64,000 nt of DNA from Photobacterium swingsii (GTDB lineage: Bacteria; Pseudomonadota; Gammaproteobacteria; Enterobacterales; Vibrionaceae): NCBI RefSeq assembly GCF_024346715.1, contig NZ_AP024852.1, positions 3,100,001 through 3,164,000 of the forward strand. The letters run 5' to 3'. This document shows positions 1 through 11,029 of this stretch, piece by piece. The translations under genes were made by a program, and so were the position numbers. The notes below the pieces were generated by a model. It was not told the origin of the DNA. It was given only the letters and a program-made list of their open reading frames with translations, and made no database searches. Position 1 is the stretch's first letter. The number at the start of each line of letters is the position of its first letter.

Positions 1-742
1 TATCAGCAACAAGAGCTTTAAGCTCAGTGTTTACTGCTGGTGCTGTCCAGTCCCATGCTGGAGTAGCAACTTCTGCTGCGAATTCTTTAATCGCATTGAT
101 AACTGTTTGTTGTTGGTCGTGACCAAATACAACAGCTTGTAGCATTTGTTCTTCTGATAGACGGTCAGCTTCTGACTCAACCATCAATACAGCGCCTTCA
201 GTACCAGCAACAACTAGGTCTAGACGGCTTTCTTCTAGTTCTGTATTGCTTGGGTTTAGTACGAATTGGTCGTTGATGTAACCAACACGTGCCGCACCGA
301 TAGGACCGTTGAACGGAATACCAGAGATAGCTAGTGCCGCAGAAGTACCGATCATAGTCACGATATCTGGGTTAACGTCTGGATTGATAGAAACAACAGT
401 AGCAATTACTTGTACTTCGTTTTTGAAATCATCTGGGAATAGCGGACGAATTGGACGGTCAATCAGACGTGCAGTTAGTGTTTCGCCTTCTGATGGACGG
501 CCTTCACGCTTGAAGAAACCACCAGGGATTTTACCTGCAGCGTAAGTACGCTCTTGGTAGTTAACAGTTAGTGGGAAGAAGTCTTGACCTTCAACCGCTG
601 TTTTCTTACCAACAACAGATACGAATACAGAAGTATCATCCATGCTAACCATTACAGCAGCAGTAGCTTGACGTGCAATTACACCAGTTTCGATAGTAAC
701 CGTGTGGTTACCGTACTGGAAAGTCTTTACGATAGGATTCAC
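1..742 (-). CDS. pnp: Polyribonucleotide nucleotidyltransferase (PNPase), N-terminal part, cut by the window edge
   Basis: Phosphorolytic 3'-5' exoribonuclease of the RNA degradosome. About 247 codons are present, covering the first RNase PH-like domain and the start of the linker. The reading frame begins [14 protein letters not shown], contains [31 protein letters not shown] and [19 protein letters not shown], and ends in the window without a stop. The start is GTG at 742, preceded by AAGGA about 7 nt upstream; NPIV directly after it matches the enterobacterial N-terminus (LNPIV). It lies downstream of rpsO, as in E. coli, separated by a structured 382-bp spacer. The catalytic second PH domain and the KH/S1 domains lie outside the window. 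Confidence 0.97.
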   Translation of the reverse strand, partial: MNPIVKTFQYGNHTVTIETGVIARQATAAVMVSMDDTSVFVSVVGKKTAVEGQDFFPLTVNYQERTYAAGKIPGGFFKREGRPSEGETLTARLIDRPIRPLFPDDFKNEVQVIATVVSINPDVNPDIVTMIGTSAALAISGIPFNGPIGAARVGYINDQFVLNPSNTELEESRLDLVVAGTEGAVLMVESEADRLSEEQMLQAVVFGHDQQQTVINAIKEFAAEVATPAWDWTAPAVNTELKALVAD

Positions 743-1083
743 GTGAATTTCCTTAATTTATTCCGCTTTCTATTTTCGTCGGTAAGTATATCCGACATAA
801 ATAAAAGCGTCATGTGATGAAACCCACTTTACGATAATTTCACGTATCGCGACTAATGACAGTTCTCTTTAACCTTGCTACACAACGTTTTGCTTTTGTG
901 CACCGAAAAGAGCTGTTATTAGCCGCGACCTAATGGTCGACGAAAACGACCGCGTTATTACTGTAAAGTTAGGAATATGAGTTTCTTATGCCGTGTCACT
1001 TAAACACACTAAGAAAGAACCAAATGTAAGACAACAAGTCAGCACTTTCGTTGCAATTGAGGAAGTGATAAACAAAGAAACAT
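743..1083 (-). promoter_or_regulatory. rpsO-pnp spacer with RNase III-type long hairpin (pnp leader)
   Basis: This spacer has no credible ORF. On the minus strand ACAG-C-TCTTT (near 916-906) can pair with AAAGA-GAA-CTGT (near 870-859), closing a long imperfect stem. A short GC hairpin (CGACC-ATTA-GGTCG, 926-939) lies just upstream. In E. coli the pnp leader forms a long stem that RNase III cuts and PNPase uses to autoregulate, and a small RNA (SraG) is antisense to this spacer. The same leader function is inferred here from position and folding potential; no SraG-like RNA is claimed. Confidence 0.45.
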
Positions 1084-1112
1084 AAAAAGAAAGGAGCCAA
1101 TAGGCTCCTTTC
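1084..1112 (-). terminator. Rho-independent terminator after rpsO
   Basis: A 10-bp stem, GAAAGGAGCC / GGCTCCTTTC (1089-1098 with 1103-1112), has loop AATA and is followed on the minus strand by five U residues (1088-1084). It lies 12 nt after the rpsO stop and should reduce read-through into pnp. Confidence 0.9.
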
Positions 1113-1124
1113 TGATAAGCAATC

Positions 1125-1394
1125 TTAGCGACGTAGGCCTAGACGCTTGATTAGGTCTTGGTAACGATCTAGGTTTTTACCTTTTAGGTAATCTAGAAGT
1201 TTACGACGACGAGAAACCATACGTAGTAGACCGCGACGGCTGTGGTGATCGTGTTTGTGATCAGCAAAGTGGCCTTGCAGGTGGTTGATTTGCGCTGTTA
1301 GAAGAGCAACTTGAACCTCTGGAGAACCAGTGTCGTTTTCACATTGTGCGTATTCAGCAACGATTGCTGCTTTAGTTTCTGCATTCAGAGACAT
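1125..1394 (-). CDS. rpsO: 30S ribosomal protein S15
   Basis: Primary 16S rRNA-binding protein of the small subunit platform. The 89-residue length is the family norm. The sequence carries the S15 core, including [43 protein letters not shown] and the end [11 protein letters not shown]. The start is ATG at 1394 ([12 protein letters not shown]). It has its own promoter (1466-1494) and terminator, and sits between truB and pnp as in E. coli, where S15 represses its own mRNA through a pseudoknot. That regulation is not demonstrated here. Confidence 0.98.
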   Translation of the reverse strand: MSLNAETKAAIVAEYAQCENDTGSPEVQVALLTAQINHLQGHFADHKHDHHSRRGLLRMVSRRRKLLDYLKGKNLDRYQDLIKRLGLRR

Positions 1395-1465
1395 AACTTT
1401 ATCCTAATACATTAAATTTAAAATTTGTGCAGCCAATCTCTGATTCAGCCGCACCCAAGCCGCGG

Positions 1466-1494
1466 ATTATACGTGGCAGCTTTACCGACTACAA
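1466..1494 (-). promoter_or_regulatory. Sigma-70 promoter for rpsO
   Basis: The minus strand carries TTGTAG (1494-1489), a 17-nt spacer and a perfect TATAAT (1471-1466), followed by the GC-rich discriminator CCGCGGC. Such discriminators are typical of growth-rate-controlled ribosomal promoters. It lies between the truB terminator and rpsO. Confidence 0.7.
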
Positions 1495-1529
1495 GCAAAA
1501 AGAGCGACTACCTAAGTAATCGCTCTTTT
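1495..1529 (-). terminator. Rho-independent terminator after truB
   Basis: A 9-bp perfect stem, AAAGAGCGA / TCGCTCTTT (1499-1507 with 1520-1528), extends into a run of T on the minus strand. It ends the rimP-nusA-infB-rbfA-truB transcript and sits just upstream of the rpsO promoter. Confidence 0.8.
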
Positions 1530-1556
1530 ATCTATCTTTAGGGGTAACAACGGGCC

Positions 1557-2504
1557 TTATTCTGCCTGCTGATTCGCCATAACACGCTTTGGTGCTAGCA
1601 TGCCATCAGCATCGATGACACCGACACCAACGAATTCACGTGCTTCACCGACAGTAATACGAACAATCGTACCTTCAGCTGGCACTGTACCTGCTTGGAC
1701 TGGGTTACCATTCAGAATATAAACCGCCAACGCTGGGGTTATATTCACTTCCGGTAAATCTTGTACTGCGGTATCCGTTGGCAACAACAAAGGATCAAGT
1801 AAATCACCCGGTGAGATATCTTGCTCTTTTGCCTGATCAAGCAAGGCTTGCAGTTGCTCAAGCGTCACGATGCGCTCCATCGGATACTTAGCAACACCAG
1901 TACGGCGAAGGTAAGTTACGTGGGCACCACAACCCAGCATCTCTCCAAGGTCATCCACAATCGTACGGATGTAGGTACCTTTTGAGACGTGTAATTCCAT
2001 CTCAACTTCATTATCGCTAAAGCGCAGCAAATCCACCGAATACACAGTGATTTTGCGTGACTCACGCGGCACTTCAATACCTTCACGCGCATACTCGTAA
2101 AGTTTACGGCCTTGGTATTTCAATGCTGAGTACATAGATGGAATTTGATCAGTTGTACCGCGGAACTTAGCAATACAGCGTTCAAGCTGGCCACGATCCA
2201 CTTTCACTTCACGCGTTTGTACCACTTCACCATCAGAGTCTGAGGTATCAGTGCGCTCACCTAATTTAGCAATCACGCGATAGCGCTTGTCTGAATCAAG
2301 TAAGAATTGCGAGAACTTGGTCGCCTCACCAAAGCAGATTGGCAGCATGCCTGTTGCTAGAGGATCAAGCGCACCTGTGTGACCCGCCTTTTGCGCGAAG
2401 AAGATACGTTTTACTTTTTGTAGCGTGTCATTGGAAGAAATACCCGTTGGCTTGTCGAGTAAAATAACTCCATCAATAGGACGACCTTTACGACGACGTG
2501 CCAT
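1557..2504 (-). CDS. truB: tRNA pseudouridine-55 synthase TruB
   Basis: Converts U55 in the T-loop of elongator tRNAs to pseudouridine. The protein has 315 residues, normal for the family. It shows the N-terminal motif [15 protein letters not shown] and the catalytic motif [14 protein letters not shown] with the nucleophile Asp near residue 47. The [12 protein letters not shown] motif follows, then a C-terminal PUA domain from about residue 250. The start is ATG at 2504, 3 nt after the rbfA stop, so the two are probably translationally coupled. It is the last gene of the rimP operon before a terminator. Confidence 0.97.
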   Translation of the reverse strand: MARRRKGRPIDGVILLDKPTGISSNDTLQKVKRIFFAQKAGHTGALDPLATGMLPICFGEATKFSQFLLDSDKRYRVIAKLGERTDTSDSDGEVVQTREVKVDRGQLERCIAKFRGTTDQIPSMYSALKYQGRKLYEYAREGIEVPRESRKITVYSVDLLRFSDNEVEMELHVSKGTYIRTIVDDLGEMLGCGAHVTYLRRTGVAKYPMERIVTLEQLQALLDQAKEQDISPGDLLDPLLLPTDTAVQDLPEVNITPALAVYILNGNPVQAGTVPAEGTIVRITVGEAREFVGVGVIDADGMLAPKRVMANQQAE

Positions 2505-2507
2505 AGA

Positions 2508-2912
2508 TTATTCCTCGCCCTTTTCTGCGCTGTTTTCGTCGTCTACGTGACGTTCTTCATCATCTCGTACCGCTTGCGATACTAGGTTAGAAATGCGCAT
2601 ACCTTCAGTTAGCGACTGGTCATAGATAAACGTCAATTCTGGCGTTACACGTAGACGGATTTGCTTACCAAGTAGTGAACGAATGTATGGTGCCATTTCA
2701 CGTAGAACTTCAAGGCTGCCTTCTGGTGTTTGTTCACCAATCGTCAGAAAAGTTACATAAATCTTTGCGTAACCCATATCGCGTGACACATCGACACTTG
2801 AAATGGTTGTCATACCAATGCGTGGATCTTTTAGTTCACGCTGTAGGATAACCGCCAGCTCTTTTTGTAGCTGCTGCGCTACACGCTGGGTACGGCTGAA
2901 TTCTTTTGCCAT
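2508..2912 (-). CDS. rbfA: 30S ribosome-binding factor RbfA
   Basis: Cold-shock assembly factor that binds the 30S subunit during late 16S rRNA maturation. The 134 residues start with [20 protein letters not shown] and include [17 protein letters not shown], the KH-like core typical of RbfA. The C-terminus is an acidic tail rich in D and E ([18 protein letters not shown]), as is usual. It lies between infB (112 nt upstream) and truB, the conserved order. Confidence 0.97.
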   Translation of the reverse strand: MAKEFSRTQRVAQQLQKELAVILQRELKDPRIGMTTISSVDVSRDMGYAKIYVTFLTIGEQTPEGSLEVLREMAPYIRSLLGKQIRLRVTPELTFIYDQSLTEGMRISNLVSQAVRDDEERHVDDENSAEKGEE

Positions 2913-3024
2913 ATTTGCTATCTCTCGTTAAAAGAGGACTCTTTTTTGCGAAGAATGCTCTGTTGAAAGAATGGGGAGCCGAAGCTCCCCATTGGAATAT
3001 TTTTAAAAATCAACAACCTGACAA

Positions 3025-5766
3025 TTAGTCAAGTGTACGTTGAATTTCAACAATCTCGAATACTTCGATTTGGTCACCAACGCGAACATCATTGTAGTTC
3101 TTAACGCCGATACCACATTCGTAGCCGTTCTTAACTTCGTTAACGTCATCTTTGAAACGACGAAGTGATTCTAGCTCACCTTCGTAGATAACAACGTTAT
3201 CACGTAGAACGCGGATAGGGTTATTACGCTTGATGATACCTTCAGTAACCATAGAACCAGCGATTGCGCCGATCTTAGGTGACTTAAATACATCACGTAC
3301 TTCAGCAAGACCGATGATTTCCTGTTTGAATTCAGGAGCCAGCATGCCGCCCATTGCTGCTTTAACTTCGTCAATCAATTGGTAAATGATTGAGTAGTAA
3401 CGTAGGTCTAGGTTTTCATTCTCGATCATACGACGCGCAGGAACATCAGCACGTACGTTGAAACCAAGGATGATAGCGTTAGATGCTGCTGCAAGTACTG
3501 CATCAGTTTCTGTGATACCACCAACACCAGAACCAACAACGTTCACTTTAACTTCGTCAGTAGACAGTTTCAGTAGTGAATCAGCGATTGCTTCGATAGA
3601 ACCTTGTACGTCAGCTTTCAGTACTACGTTCAGTTCAGCAACATCACCAGCAGTCATGTTAGAGAACATGTTCTCTAGTTTCGCTTTTTGTTGACGTGCT
3701 AGTTTAACATCACGGAATTTACCTTGACGGTAAAGTGCAACTTCACGTGCTTTACGCTCATCACGTACAACAGTCGCTTCATCACCCGATGCAGGAACAC
3801 CTGAAAGACCTAGGATCTCAACTGGGATAGAAGGACCCGCAGATTCGATATCTTTACCTAGTTCATCACGCATTGCACGAACACGGCCATGCTCTAGACC
3901 ACAAAGAACGATGTCGCCCTTACGTAGCGTACCAGATTGAACAAGGATAGTTGCAACTGGACCACGGCCTTTATCTAGACGTGATTCAACAACAACACCG
4001 CTTGCCATGCCTTCTTCAACCGCTTTCAGTTCAAGAACTTCAGATTGCAGTAGGATAGCTTCTAGAAGACCATCAATGTTAGTACCTTGTTTCGCAGAGA
4101 TGTGAACAAACATGTTCTCACCACCCCACTCTTCAGGGATAACATCGTACTGTGCCAGTTCGTTCTTCACGTTATCTGGGTTAGCATCTTCTTTATCGAT
4201 CTTGTTCACAGCAACAATCAGAGGTACACCTGCCGCTTTAGCGTGCTGGATAGCTTCGATTGTTTGTGGCATTACGCCATCATCCGCTGCAACAACTAGA
4301 ACAACGATATCTGTCGCTTGAGCACCACGAGCACGCATTGCAGTAAACGCTGCGTGTCCAGGAGTATCAAGGAAAGTGATCATACCGTTTTCAGTTTCTA
4401 CGTGGTATGCACCGATGTGCTGTGTAATACCGCCCGCTTCGCCAGAGGCAACGTGCGCTTTACGAATGTAATCCAGTGTTGATGTTTTACCGTGGTCAAC
4501 GTGACCCATGATAGTAACAACTGGAGCACGAGAAACAGCTTCTGCCGTCTCTTCACGATCAGACATTAGTGATTCTTCAAGCTCATTCTCTTTACGAAGA
4601 ATAACCTTGTGACCCATTTCTTCTGCAACAAGCTGTGCAGTTTCTTGGTCGATAACTTGGTTGATTGTTACCATTGCGCCCATCTTCATCATTACTTTGA
4701 TGATTTCAGTCGCTTTTACTGACATTTTACTTGCCAGTTCAGATACAACAATCGTCTCACCAACAACAACGTCAGATTTTGCTACAGTTGCAGACTTATC
4801 GAAGCCTTGTTGCATTGACGTTGGTGCATTAACTTGTGGTTTACCACGACCGCCACGACCACCGCGTTGGTTACGACCACCGCGACCTTTATTACGGTCA
4901 TCAGCTTTAGCTGCTGGCTTCTTCTTCTTACGACGACCGCCTTCTTCTTTACGGTCTGCTTCATCTTCCGCAGCACGAGCGTGAGTAGACGTCGTTACGT
5001 GGTAATCTGTTTTTTCCATATTTGCTGTTGCCTGATCAGGTTTTGACCAGTTTTTTTCGTTTTGTTCTGCCATCTTGCGTGCCTCTTCTAGCTGACGCTG
5101 ACTATCTTCTTCGGCTTTACGCTTGGCTTCCTCTTCCCGGCGACGTTGTAGCGACTCAGCTTCTTTCTTAGCCTGTTCATCAGCGGCGGCGCGTTTAGCT
5201 TTCTCTTCAGCCTTACGCTTAACCTCGGCATCACTTTCGACCTTACCCTTGGTCTCTTGTGCTGCCTCTTCTTCTGCCTCACGCTTTGCCTTTTCTTCAG
5301 CTAAACGCTTCTCTTCAGCATCACGCTTCGCTTTTTCTTCAGCGTCACGTTTTGCTTGCTCTTCTGCTTGGCGTTGGGCTTGTTCTTCAGCCTGTCGCTT
5401 CGCTGCTTCTTCCGCTTCGCGGTTAGCAGCATCTTCAGCGGCACGCTGCTCTTCTTCAAGAGCAGAACGTTTTACAAAGGTGCGTTTTTTACGTACCTCA
5501 ACCTGAACATTTTTGTTCTTACCACCCGTACCAGACACACTGAGTGTGCTACGAGTCTTGCGTTGCAAAGTTAAGCGATTTGGAGCGGCATCGTCACCAC
5601 TTCCGCCGTGTTCCTTTTTAAGGTGCGAAAGTAGATCCTGTTTTTCATTTTGATTAACACTATCTTCAGCTTTCTTGCTGATACCAGCGTCGGCAAACTG
5701 TTGAAGCAGTCGATCGATTGATGTACCAATCTCATCGGCTAATGCTTTAACTGTAACCTCTGACAT
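3025..5766 (-). CDS. infB: Translation initiation factor IF-2
   Basis: GTPase that delivers fMet-tRNA to the 30S P site and promotes subunit joining. The 913 residues are close to the E. coli length (890). It begins with an IF2N-type domain ([16 protein letters not shown]). A very long charged coiled coil of K, E, A, R and Q follows (roughly residues 105-240). A second IF2N domain precedes the GTPase core, with G1 [17 protein letters not shown] and NKIDK. Internal start sites for shorter isoforms, as in E. coli, are possible but were not resolved. The coiled coil produces several long but spurious antisense ORFs. Confidence 0.98.
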   Translation of the reverse strand: MSEVTVKALADEIGTSIDRLLQQFADAGISKKAEDSVNQNEKQDLLSHLKKEHGGSGDDAAPNRLTLQRKTRSTLSVSGTGGKNKNVQVEVRKKRTFVKRSALEEEQRAAEDAANREAEEAAKRQAEEQAQRQAEEQAKRDAEEKAKRDAEEKRLAEEKAKREAEEEAAQETKGKVESDAEVKRKAEEKAKRAAADEQAKKEAESLQRRREEEAKRKAEEDSQRQLEEARKMAEQNEKNWSKPDQATANMEKTDYHVTTSTHARAAEDEADRKEEGGRRKKKKPAAKADDRNKGRGGRNQRGGRGGRGKPQVNAPTSMQQGFDKSATVAKSDVVVGETIVVSELASKMSVKATEIIKVMMKMGAMVTINQVIDQETAQLVAEEMGHKVILRKENELEESLMSDREETAEAVSRAPVVTIMGHVDHGKTSTLDYIRKAHVASGEAGGITQHIGAYHVETENGMITFLDTPGHAAFTAMRARGAQATDIVVLVVAADDGVMPQTIEAIQHAKAAGVPLIVAVNKIDKEDANPDNVKNELAQYDVIPEEWGGENMFVHISAKQGTNIDGLLEAILLQSEVLELKAVEEGMASGVVVESRLDKGRGPVATILVQSGTLRKGDIVLCGLEHGRVRAMRDELGKDIESAGPSIPVEILGLSGVPASGDEATVVRDERKAREVALYRQGKFRDVKLARQQKAKLENMFSNMTAGDVAELNVVLKADVQGSIEAIADSLLKLSTDEVKVNVVGSGVGGITETDAVLAAASNAIILGFNVRADVPARRMIENENLDLRYYSIIYQLIDEVKAAMGGMLAPEFKQEIIGLAEVRDVFKSPKIGAIAGSMVTEGIIKRNNPIRVLRDNVVIYEGELESLRRFKDDVNEVKNGYECGIGVKNYNDVRVGDQIEVFEIVEIQRTLD

Positions 5767-5791
5767 GTTGCGCCTCCCTTGCTAGTAAGTT

Positions 5792-7279
5792 TTAAACTTC
5801 GTCGCTGAACCAACAGATATTACGAGCAGCCATAATTAGCTCACCCGCTTTAACTTCGTCCAGACCTTCGATATCAAGCAAATCGTCTGTACCTTGGTCA
5901 GCTAGGTCTTCCAGTGTAATTACACCTTTAGCCGCTAACTTGAATGCCATTTCACGTTCAAGGCTTTCAAGGCCTAAAAGGTCTTCTGCTGGTTCTACAC
6001 CATCTAAAGACTCTTCTTGTGCAAGAGCAAGTGTTGTAAGTGCTTCTTTCGCACGACCACGTAGAACTTCAACTGTTTCTTCGTCTAGGCCATCAACCTC
6101 TAGTAGCTCGCTTACTGGTACGTAAGCAATTTCTTCTAGTGTGGTGAAACCTTCTTCTACAAGAACGGTTGCAAAGTCAGCGTCGATATCAAGGTGCTTA
6201 GTGAAAGCGTCAATTGACTCTTGTGCTTCTTCTTGGTGTTTCTTCTGTAGATCAGCAACAGTCATCACGTTTAGTTCCCAACCAGTTAGTTGAGATGCTA
6301 GACGTACGTTTTGACCGCTACGACCGATCGCTTGAGCTAGGTTATCCTGCTCAACCGCAATGTCCATTGTATGGTTATCTTCATCAACGATGATAGAGCT
6401 AACTTCCGCAGGTGCCATCGCATTGATCACGTATTGAGCAGGGTTTTCATCCCACAGAACGATATCGATACGCTCACCAGCAAGTTCACTAGAAACCGCT
6501 TGAACACGTGCGCCACGCATACCAACACACGCACCCACTGGGTCAATACGCTTGTCGTTAGTTTTAACAGCGATTTTTGCACGAGAACCAGGATCGCGTG
6601 CTGCGCCCATTAGCTCAATCACTTCTTCTGCGATTTCTGGTACTTCAATACGGAACAGTTCAGACAGCATCTCTGGCTTAGAGCGTGTCATGAACAGTTG
6701 GAAACCGCGTGCTTCAGGACGTACTGCGTACAGTAGCGCACGCACACGGTCACCAGAGCGGAAGTTTTCACGTGGAAGTTGGTCTTCACGTTGGATAACA
6801 GCTTCTGCATTGTTACCAAGGTCAACGATCACTGCGTCACGGTTAACTTTCTTAACAACACCAGTAATCAGTTCGCCTTCGTTATCTACGAATTGCTCAA
6901 CGATTTGTGCGCGCTCAGCTTCACGTACTTTTTGTACGATAACTTGCTTCGCCGTTTGGGTCGTAATACGGTCAAACGTTACAGATTCAATTTGATCTTC
7001 CACGTAACCGTCTAATTCGATAGTTTCATCATCGAATTGCGCAGCTTCTAAAGTGATCTCTAGCGTAGGCTGAGTCACTTCTTCTACAGCTTTCCAGCGA
7101 CGGAACGTTTCGAATTCGCCTGTTTTACGGTCGATTTCTACACGAACTTCAATTTCAGCTTCATGTTTTTTCTTTGTTGCTGTCGCCAATGCGATTTCAA
7201 GCGCTTCAAAGATACGCTCACGAGGAACAGCTTTTTCGTTGGATACCGCTTCTACGACAGCCAAGATTTCTTTGTTCAT
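5792..7279 (-). CDS. nusA: Transcription termination/antitermination factor NusA
   Basis: RNA polymerase-binding factor involved in pausing, termination and rRNA antitermination. The 495 residues match the gammaproteobacterial long form. It has an N-terminal RNAP-binding domain ([20 protein letters not shown]), an S1 domain from about residue 135, and two KH domains including [18 protein letters not shown]. Two C-terminal acidic helix-hairpin-helix repeats follow ([20 protein letters not shown] and [10 protein letters not shown]), as in E. coli. It lies 25 nt upstream of infB in the same operon. Confidence 0.98.
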   Translation of the reverse strand: MNKEILAVVEAVSNEKAVPRERIFEALEIALATATKKKHEAEIEVRVEIDRKTGEFETFRRWKAVEEVTQPTLEITLEAAQFDDETIELDGYVEDQIESVTFDRITTQTAKQVIVQKVREAERAQIVEQFVDNEGELITGVVKKVNRDAVIVDLGNNAEAVIQREDQLPRENFRSGDRVRALLYAVRPEARGFQLFMTRSKPEMLSELFRIEVPEIAEEVIELMGAARDPGSRAKIAVKTNDKRIDPVGACVGMRGARVQAVSSELAGERIDIVLWDENPAQYVINAMAPAEVSSIIVDEDNHTMDIAVEQDNLAQAIGRSGQNVRLASQLTGWELNVMTVADLQKKHQEEAQESIDAFTKHLDIDADFATVLVEEGFTTLEEIAYVPVSELLEVDGLDEETVEVLRGRAKEALTTLALAQEESLDGVEPAEDLLGLESLEREMAFKLAAKGVITLEDLADQGTDDLLDIEGLDEVKAGELIMAARNICWFSDEV

Positions 7280-7301
7280 TTCTAATGCCCCAATTTAGCG
7301 G

Positions 7302-7757
7302 TTAGAATTTTGGAACCAGGTTGGCCTTGGAAATATTGCTTAGTGCAAACGTTTCATCATTGCCATCTACTTTAAGAGTGACTAATTCACCTTCAACAGA
7401 AATGATGTCACCTTTCCACTTGCGACGGTTACCCATCGCCATCTTCAATACCAGGCTGACCTCGTGGCCAATAAATTGTTGGTAATGTGCAACTTTAAAA
7501 AGCGGCCTTTCCATCCCAGGGGAAGACACTTCTAAGTTGTAAGCGACAGTAATAGGATCTTCTACATCCATTACTGCGCTGATCTGACGGCTAACTTCCG
7601 CACAGTCCTCTACAAATATGCCGTTTTCATGATCAATGAAAACACGTAATGTAGAATGCTCACCAGCTCGAATAAACTCCAAGCCAACAAGCTCATAGCC
7701 CAAAGCAACAACTGGTGCTTCAAGCAATTCGGTTAATTGCATCTCTAAAGCTGTCAA
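7302..7757 (-). CDS. rimP: Ribosome maturation factor RimP
   Basis: 30S assembly factor. I choose the TTG start at 7757 ([17 protein letters not shown]), which gives 151 residues, about the E. coli length (150), with CCGGGGGG five nt upstream. The open frame extends upstream to an ATG at 7787, but that adds ten residues foreign to the family, and the ATG lies in a small hairpin followed by a U-run. Family motifs are [20 protein letters not shown] and [10 protein letters not shown]. It is the first protein gene after the initiator tRNA, the metY-rimP-nusA-infB arrangement known from E. coli, where rimP is reached by read-through. Confidence 0.93.
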   Translation of the reverse strand: MTALEMQLTELLEAPVVALGYELVGLEFIRAGEHSTLRVFIDHENGIFVEDCAEVSRQISAVMDVEDPITVAYNLEVSSPGMERPLFKVAHYQQFIGHEVSLVLKMAMGNRRKWKGDIISVEGELVTLKVDGNDETFALSNISKANLVPKF

Positions 7758-7827
7758 AACAACCCCCCGGAAACAAAAAAAGGGCATAAAGCCCAGTAAA
7801 TACCTGAATGGTCATGTTTCAGATAAT

Positions 7828-7853
7828 AAAAAACCCCGAATACGGGGTTTTTT
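7828..7853 (-). terminator. Terminator after initiator tRNA
   Basis: A 5-bp GC stem CCCCG / CGGGG (7834-7838 with 7843-7847) extends through A6/T6 flanks, giving a classic symmetric terminator. It lies between the fMet tRNA and rimP, so the rimP operon needs either read-through or its own promoter. Confidence 0.85.
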
Positions 7854-7930
7854 ATTACTGGACCCTGATATCACAGCAGTACTGTGATAGAAAAACAACC
7901 TTTCGTAAGAATAGTTGATTTTCGGAAAAG

Positions 7931-8007
<77 letters not shown>

Positions 8008-8023
8008 TCCGAATCTGAGGGCG

Positions 8024-8052
8024 ATTATACGCGTCAGACGTTACTATTTCAA
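8024..8052 (-). promoter_or_regulatory. Strong promoter for initiator tRNA
   Basis: The minus strand shows TTGAAA (8052-8047), a 17-nt spacer and a perfect TATAAT (8029-8024), with the GC-rich discriminator CGCCCTC. This is a near-consensus stable-RNA promoter 16 nt upstream of the mature fMet tRNA, in the spacer after tRNA-Leu. The initiator tRNA therefore has its own promoter. Confidence 0.85.
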
Positions 8053-8065
8053 GTAACCAGAATAA

Positions 8066-8150
8066 TGGTGCCGAGAAGGGGACTTGAACCCCTACACCTT
8101 GCGGCACTAGCACCTCATGCTAGCGTGTCTACCAATTTCACCATCTCGGC
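8066..8150 (-). tRNA. leuU: tRNA-Leu (GAG anticodon)
   Basis: An 85-nt class II tRNA with an encoded CCA. The acceptor ends are GCCGAGA and TCTCGGCACCA. The anticodon arm CTAGC-ATGAGGT-GCTAG gives anticodon GAG, and a long variable arm follows. It lies just after secG, the position of leuU in E. coli, and probably shares its transcript. Confidence 0.97.
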
Positions 8151-8161
8151 TAAATCTTTAA

Positions 8162-8494
8162 TTACTGAGGAATATCGCTGTTTACAGGTGCATTCTCAGT
8201 TTTTTCAACAGCTTGTTCAGTTGCAGGAGCGCTTAGGTTTTCCCAACCACTTGTTTCTGCATGCTGTTTTGCGCTTAGGTTACCCAGTACAAGGCTAATA
8301 ACGAAAAAGATCGTTGCACAAACTGCTGTCATTCGAGTTAAAAAGTTTCCAGAGCCGCCAGCGCCGAACAAAGTTCCTGAAGCACCAGCCCCGAATGAGG
8401 CTCCCATATCTGCGCCTTTACCTTGTTGAACCAAAACTAGGCCAATAACACCAAGCGCAGCCAACAGATAAATCACAAGTAGAATTTCGTACAT
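8162..8494 (-). CDS. secG: Protein translocase subunit SecG
   Basis: Small subunit of the SecYEG inner-membrane channel. I place the start at ATG 8494 (MYEILLVIYLL), giving 110 residues as in E. coli, with AGGTGG five nt upstream; an in-frame GTG at 8503 is less likely. Two membrane segments (about residues 2-20 and 53-72) flank the conserved cytoplasmic loop QQGKGADMGASFGAGAS. The C-terminus includes GWENLSAP as in enteric SecG. It lies between glmM and tRNA-Leu. Confidence 0.97.
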   Translation of the reverse strand: MYEILLVIYLLAALGVIGLVLVQQGKGADMGASFGAGASGTLFGAGGSGNFLTRMTAVCATIFFVISLVLGNLSAKQHAETSGWENLSAPATEQAVEKTENAPVNSDIPQ

Positions 8495-8748
8495 GGGTTC
8501 CACCTATGTTTCCATTTGGATGTGCCAGCTTTGCTAAAGCAGTGCCAGCGCTCTCCCACATCAGGGAGCGGAGAAGATACTAGCGAATGCAGCCAAGACT
8601 GACAAGTAAAAAATGCGGATTTTCCATGATTAAGTATTACTTGGACAACAAATAAGCAAAATCAAGATTTAAAGCATAATACTTCATTGGGTGTTTCTGC
8701 AAACTATTACCCTGTTTACAGAAACACCAGCCGTTAACTTGTTAACCG

Positions 8749-10086
8749 TTAACAGTTTTCTTCTACAGCGCGAGCAATTTCTAATGCAGAAGCTTGCACT
8801 AATTCAGCATTTTCACCTTCAACCATTACGCGAATTAAAGGCTCTGTACCTGATTTACGCAATAAAACGCGACCAGCTTCACCCAGTTTAGCTTCCACCG
8901 CTTTGGTTGCAGCAATAACAGCGTCAGATTCCAGTGGGTTAGATTCACCTTTGAAGCGTACATTCTCTAGCACTTGTGGGAACATCGTCATGCCATCAGA
9001 CAGCTCTTTAAGCGTCATTTTACTACCCACGATAGATGCCATTACTTGAAGGCCCGCCACAATGCCGTCACCCGTAGTCACTTTATCAAGCAAGATAACA
9101 TGGCCTGAGTTTTCAGCACCGATCAACCAATCATGCTTTTTCAACTCTTCCATCACATAGCGGTCACCCACATTGGCGCGAACAAAAGGAATACCAAGGT
9201 TTTTAAGCGCGACTTCCATACCAAGGTTAGTCATTAGCGTACCAACCACACCGCCTTTTAGTTCGCCACGGCGTAGCGCATCACGGGCAATAATATAAGC
9301 AATTTGGTCGCCATCGACTTTATTACCTTCTTCGTCAACCATGATTACACGGTCACCATCACCATCAAGGGCAATACCAAAGTCCGCTTTTTCTTCTAGC
9401 ACTTTAGCTTGTAGCGCGCGGATGTCTGTCGCACCAACTTCGTGGTTAATGTTAGTACCGTTAGGTTCACAACCTAAGGTGATCACTTCTGCGCCTAATT
9501 CTTTAAAGACAGCAGGGGCAATGTGATAAGTCGCACCGTGTGCGCAGTCTACGACGATTTTGTAGTTAGACAGGTCATACTTAGTTGGGAAAGTCCCTTT
9601 ACAGAATTCGATGTAACGCCCCGCAGCATCGTTAATACGGTACGCTTTACCTAATTGTGCTGACTCAACACACGTTAATGGCTTATCTAATTCCGCTTCA
9701 ATGGCCAATTCGATTTCATCTGGCAGTTTTGTGCCCTGCGCTGAAAAGAACTTGATACCGTTATCATAGTAAGGGTTATGCGATGCAGAGATCACAATAC
9801 CCGCTTCTGCACGGAATGTACGGGTTAGGTATGCAACAGCTGGTGTTGGCATCGGACCTGTAAATGCCGCTTGCAAGCCAGCCGCAGCTAAGCCCGCTTC
9901 AAGTGCAGATTCAAGCATGTAGCCAGAAATACGCGTATCTTTACCAATAAGTACCTTTTTAGTACCTTGCTGAGACAATACACGACCAGCCGCCCAACCA
10001 AGCTTTAATACAAACTCTGGTGTGATTGCGCCTTCGCCTACAAGGCCTCGAATTCCATCGGTACCAAAATACTTACGTTCAGCCAT
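8749..10086 (-). CDS. glmM: Phosphoglucosamine mutase GlmM
   Basis: Interconverts glucosamine-6-phosphate and glucosamine-1-phosphate for UDP-GlcNAc synthesis. The 445 residues match the family. It carries the phosphoserine loop [17 protein letters not shown], the metal site DGDGDR and the phosphate-binding motif [12 protein letters not shown]. The start ATG at 10086 has GGAG upstream. It follows folP with a 10-nt gap, as in the E. coli ftsH-folP-glmM-secG series. A 9-bp stem without a clear U-tract (8692-8727, GTGTTTCTG / CAGAAACAC) lies after the stop. Confidence 0.98.
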   Translation of the reverse strand: MAERKYFGTDGIRGLVGEGAITPEFVLKLGWAAGRVLSQQGTKKVLIGKDTRISGYMLESALEAGLAAAGLQAAFTGPMPTPAVAYLTRTFRAEAGIVISASHNPYYDNGIKFFSAQGTKLPDEIELAIEAELDKPLTCVESAQLGKAYRINDAAGRYIEFCKGTFPTKYDLSNYKIVVDCAHGATYHIAPAVFKELGAEVITLGCEPNGTNINHEVGATDIRALQAKVLEEKADFGIALDGDGDRVIMVDEEGNKVDGDQIAYIIARDALRRGELKGGVVGTLMTNLGMEVALKNLGIPFVRANVGDRYVMEELKKHDWLIGAENSGHVILLDKVTTGDGIVAGLQVMASIVGSKMTLKELSDGMTMFPQVLENVRFKGESNPLESDAVIAATKAVEAKLGEAGRVLLRKSGTEPLIRVMVEGENAELVQASALEIARAVEENC

Positions 10087-10096
10087 TTTTTCGCTC

Positions 10097-10936
10097 CTAG
10101 CTTTGATTCATCTGCATTTTTGTCATTTGGCACACTTTAAGTACATCAACCGTTTCTTCAACATCGTGTACTCGAATGATTTGTGCACCTTTCATTGCGG
10201 CAATAGCGGCACACGCTAAGCTACCAGCAACGCATTCTGCAGGTTTTTTATCTAATAATTTAAAAACCATCGATTTACGCGACATGCCAACCAGCAAAGG
10301 TAAACCAAATTGGTGAAATTGTTCTAAATGGGCAAGCAATTGATAATTATGCTCAATTGTTTTACCAAAACCATACCCTGGGTCAAGCAACAGCTGTTCT
10401 TTCGCAATACCAGCCTGTTCACATGCCTGAATACGCTCAGCTAAAAAACGACTAACATCCGTTAGCAAGTTTTCATAGCTTGGTTGATGCTGCATTGTAC
10501 GTGGTTGCCCCTGCATATGCATTAAGCAAACAGGCACATTTGCTGCTGCTGCAGCTGCTAGTGCACCAGGTTCTTGCAATGCACGCACATCATTAATTAA
10601 ATCAGCCCCAGCATTAACGGCTGCTGTCATCACTTGCGCTTTACTGGTGTCGATTGAAACCCAGCAATCGAAACGTTGATGAATGGCTTCTATAACGGGA
10701 ATAACTCGATCTAGCTCTTCCGCCAGAGACACATCTGCTGCACCGGGGCGCGTTGATTCGCCACCAATATCAATAATGCTGACACCAGCAGCAAGCATGC
10801 GCTCAACATGGCGCAACGCGTTATCAAATTGATTGAAGCGACCACCGTCTGAAAAGGAATCTGGTGTTACGTTTAAAATCCCCATTGCGTGGGAATAAGA
10901 TAAATCGAGTGTTTTATCTTTATTTGTCAAAATCAT
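10097..10936 (-). CDS. folP: Dihydropteroate synthase FolP
   Basis: Condenses p-aminobenzoate with the pterin pyrophosphate in folate synthesis; it is the sulfonamide target. The 279 residues show the signatures [49 protein letters not shown] and GMSRKS, and end near IIRVHDV. It lies between ftsH and glmM. The start is ATG at 10936, with only a weak ribosome-binding site, so a start a few codons away cannot be excluded. Confidence 0.97.
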   Translation of the reverse strand: MILTNKDKTLDLSYSHAMGILNVTPDSFSDGGRFNQFDNALRHVERMLAAGVSIIDIGGESTRPGAADVSLAEELDRVIPVIEAIHQRFDCWVSIDTSKAQVMTAAVNAGADLINDVRALQEPGALAAAAAANVPVCLMHMQGQPRTMQHQPSYENLLTDVSRFLAERIQACEQAGIAKEQLLLDPGYGFGKTIEHNYQLLAHLEQFHQFGLPLLVGMSRKSMVFKLLDKKPAECVAGSLACAAIAAMKGAQIIRVHDVEETVDVLKVCQMTKMQMNQS

Positions 10937-10985
10937 CGGCTATCTTCCATTTCTACCAAGCTGGAAAGTCGGTATCCAGATAAAC

Positions 10986-11012
10986 AAAAACCCCGAACAA
11001 GTCGGGGTTTTT
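10986..11012 (-). terminator. Terminator after ftsH
   Basis: Stem CCCCGA / TCGGGG (10991-10996 with 11002-11007) is flanked by A5 and T5. It separates ftsH from folP, so folP-glmM either use their own promoter or depend on read-through. Confidence 0.8.
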
Positions 11013-11029
11013 AGGATCAACACTCAGCG

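Noticed and set aside
5123..5506. Long antisense ORF (127 codons, Ser/Ala-rich) over infB
   Set aside because: It mirrors the low-complexity K/E/A-rich coiled coil of IF-2; serine-rich antisense frames arise automatically from such repeats, and it has no ribosome-binding site or family match.
8065..8298. Plus-strand ORF overlapping tRNA-Leu and secG
   Set aside because: It runs antisense through a tRNA gene and secG, a common annotation artefact.
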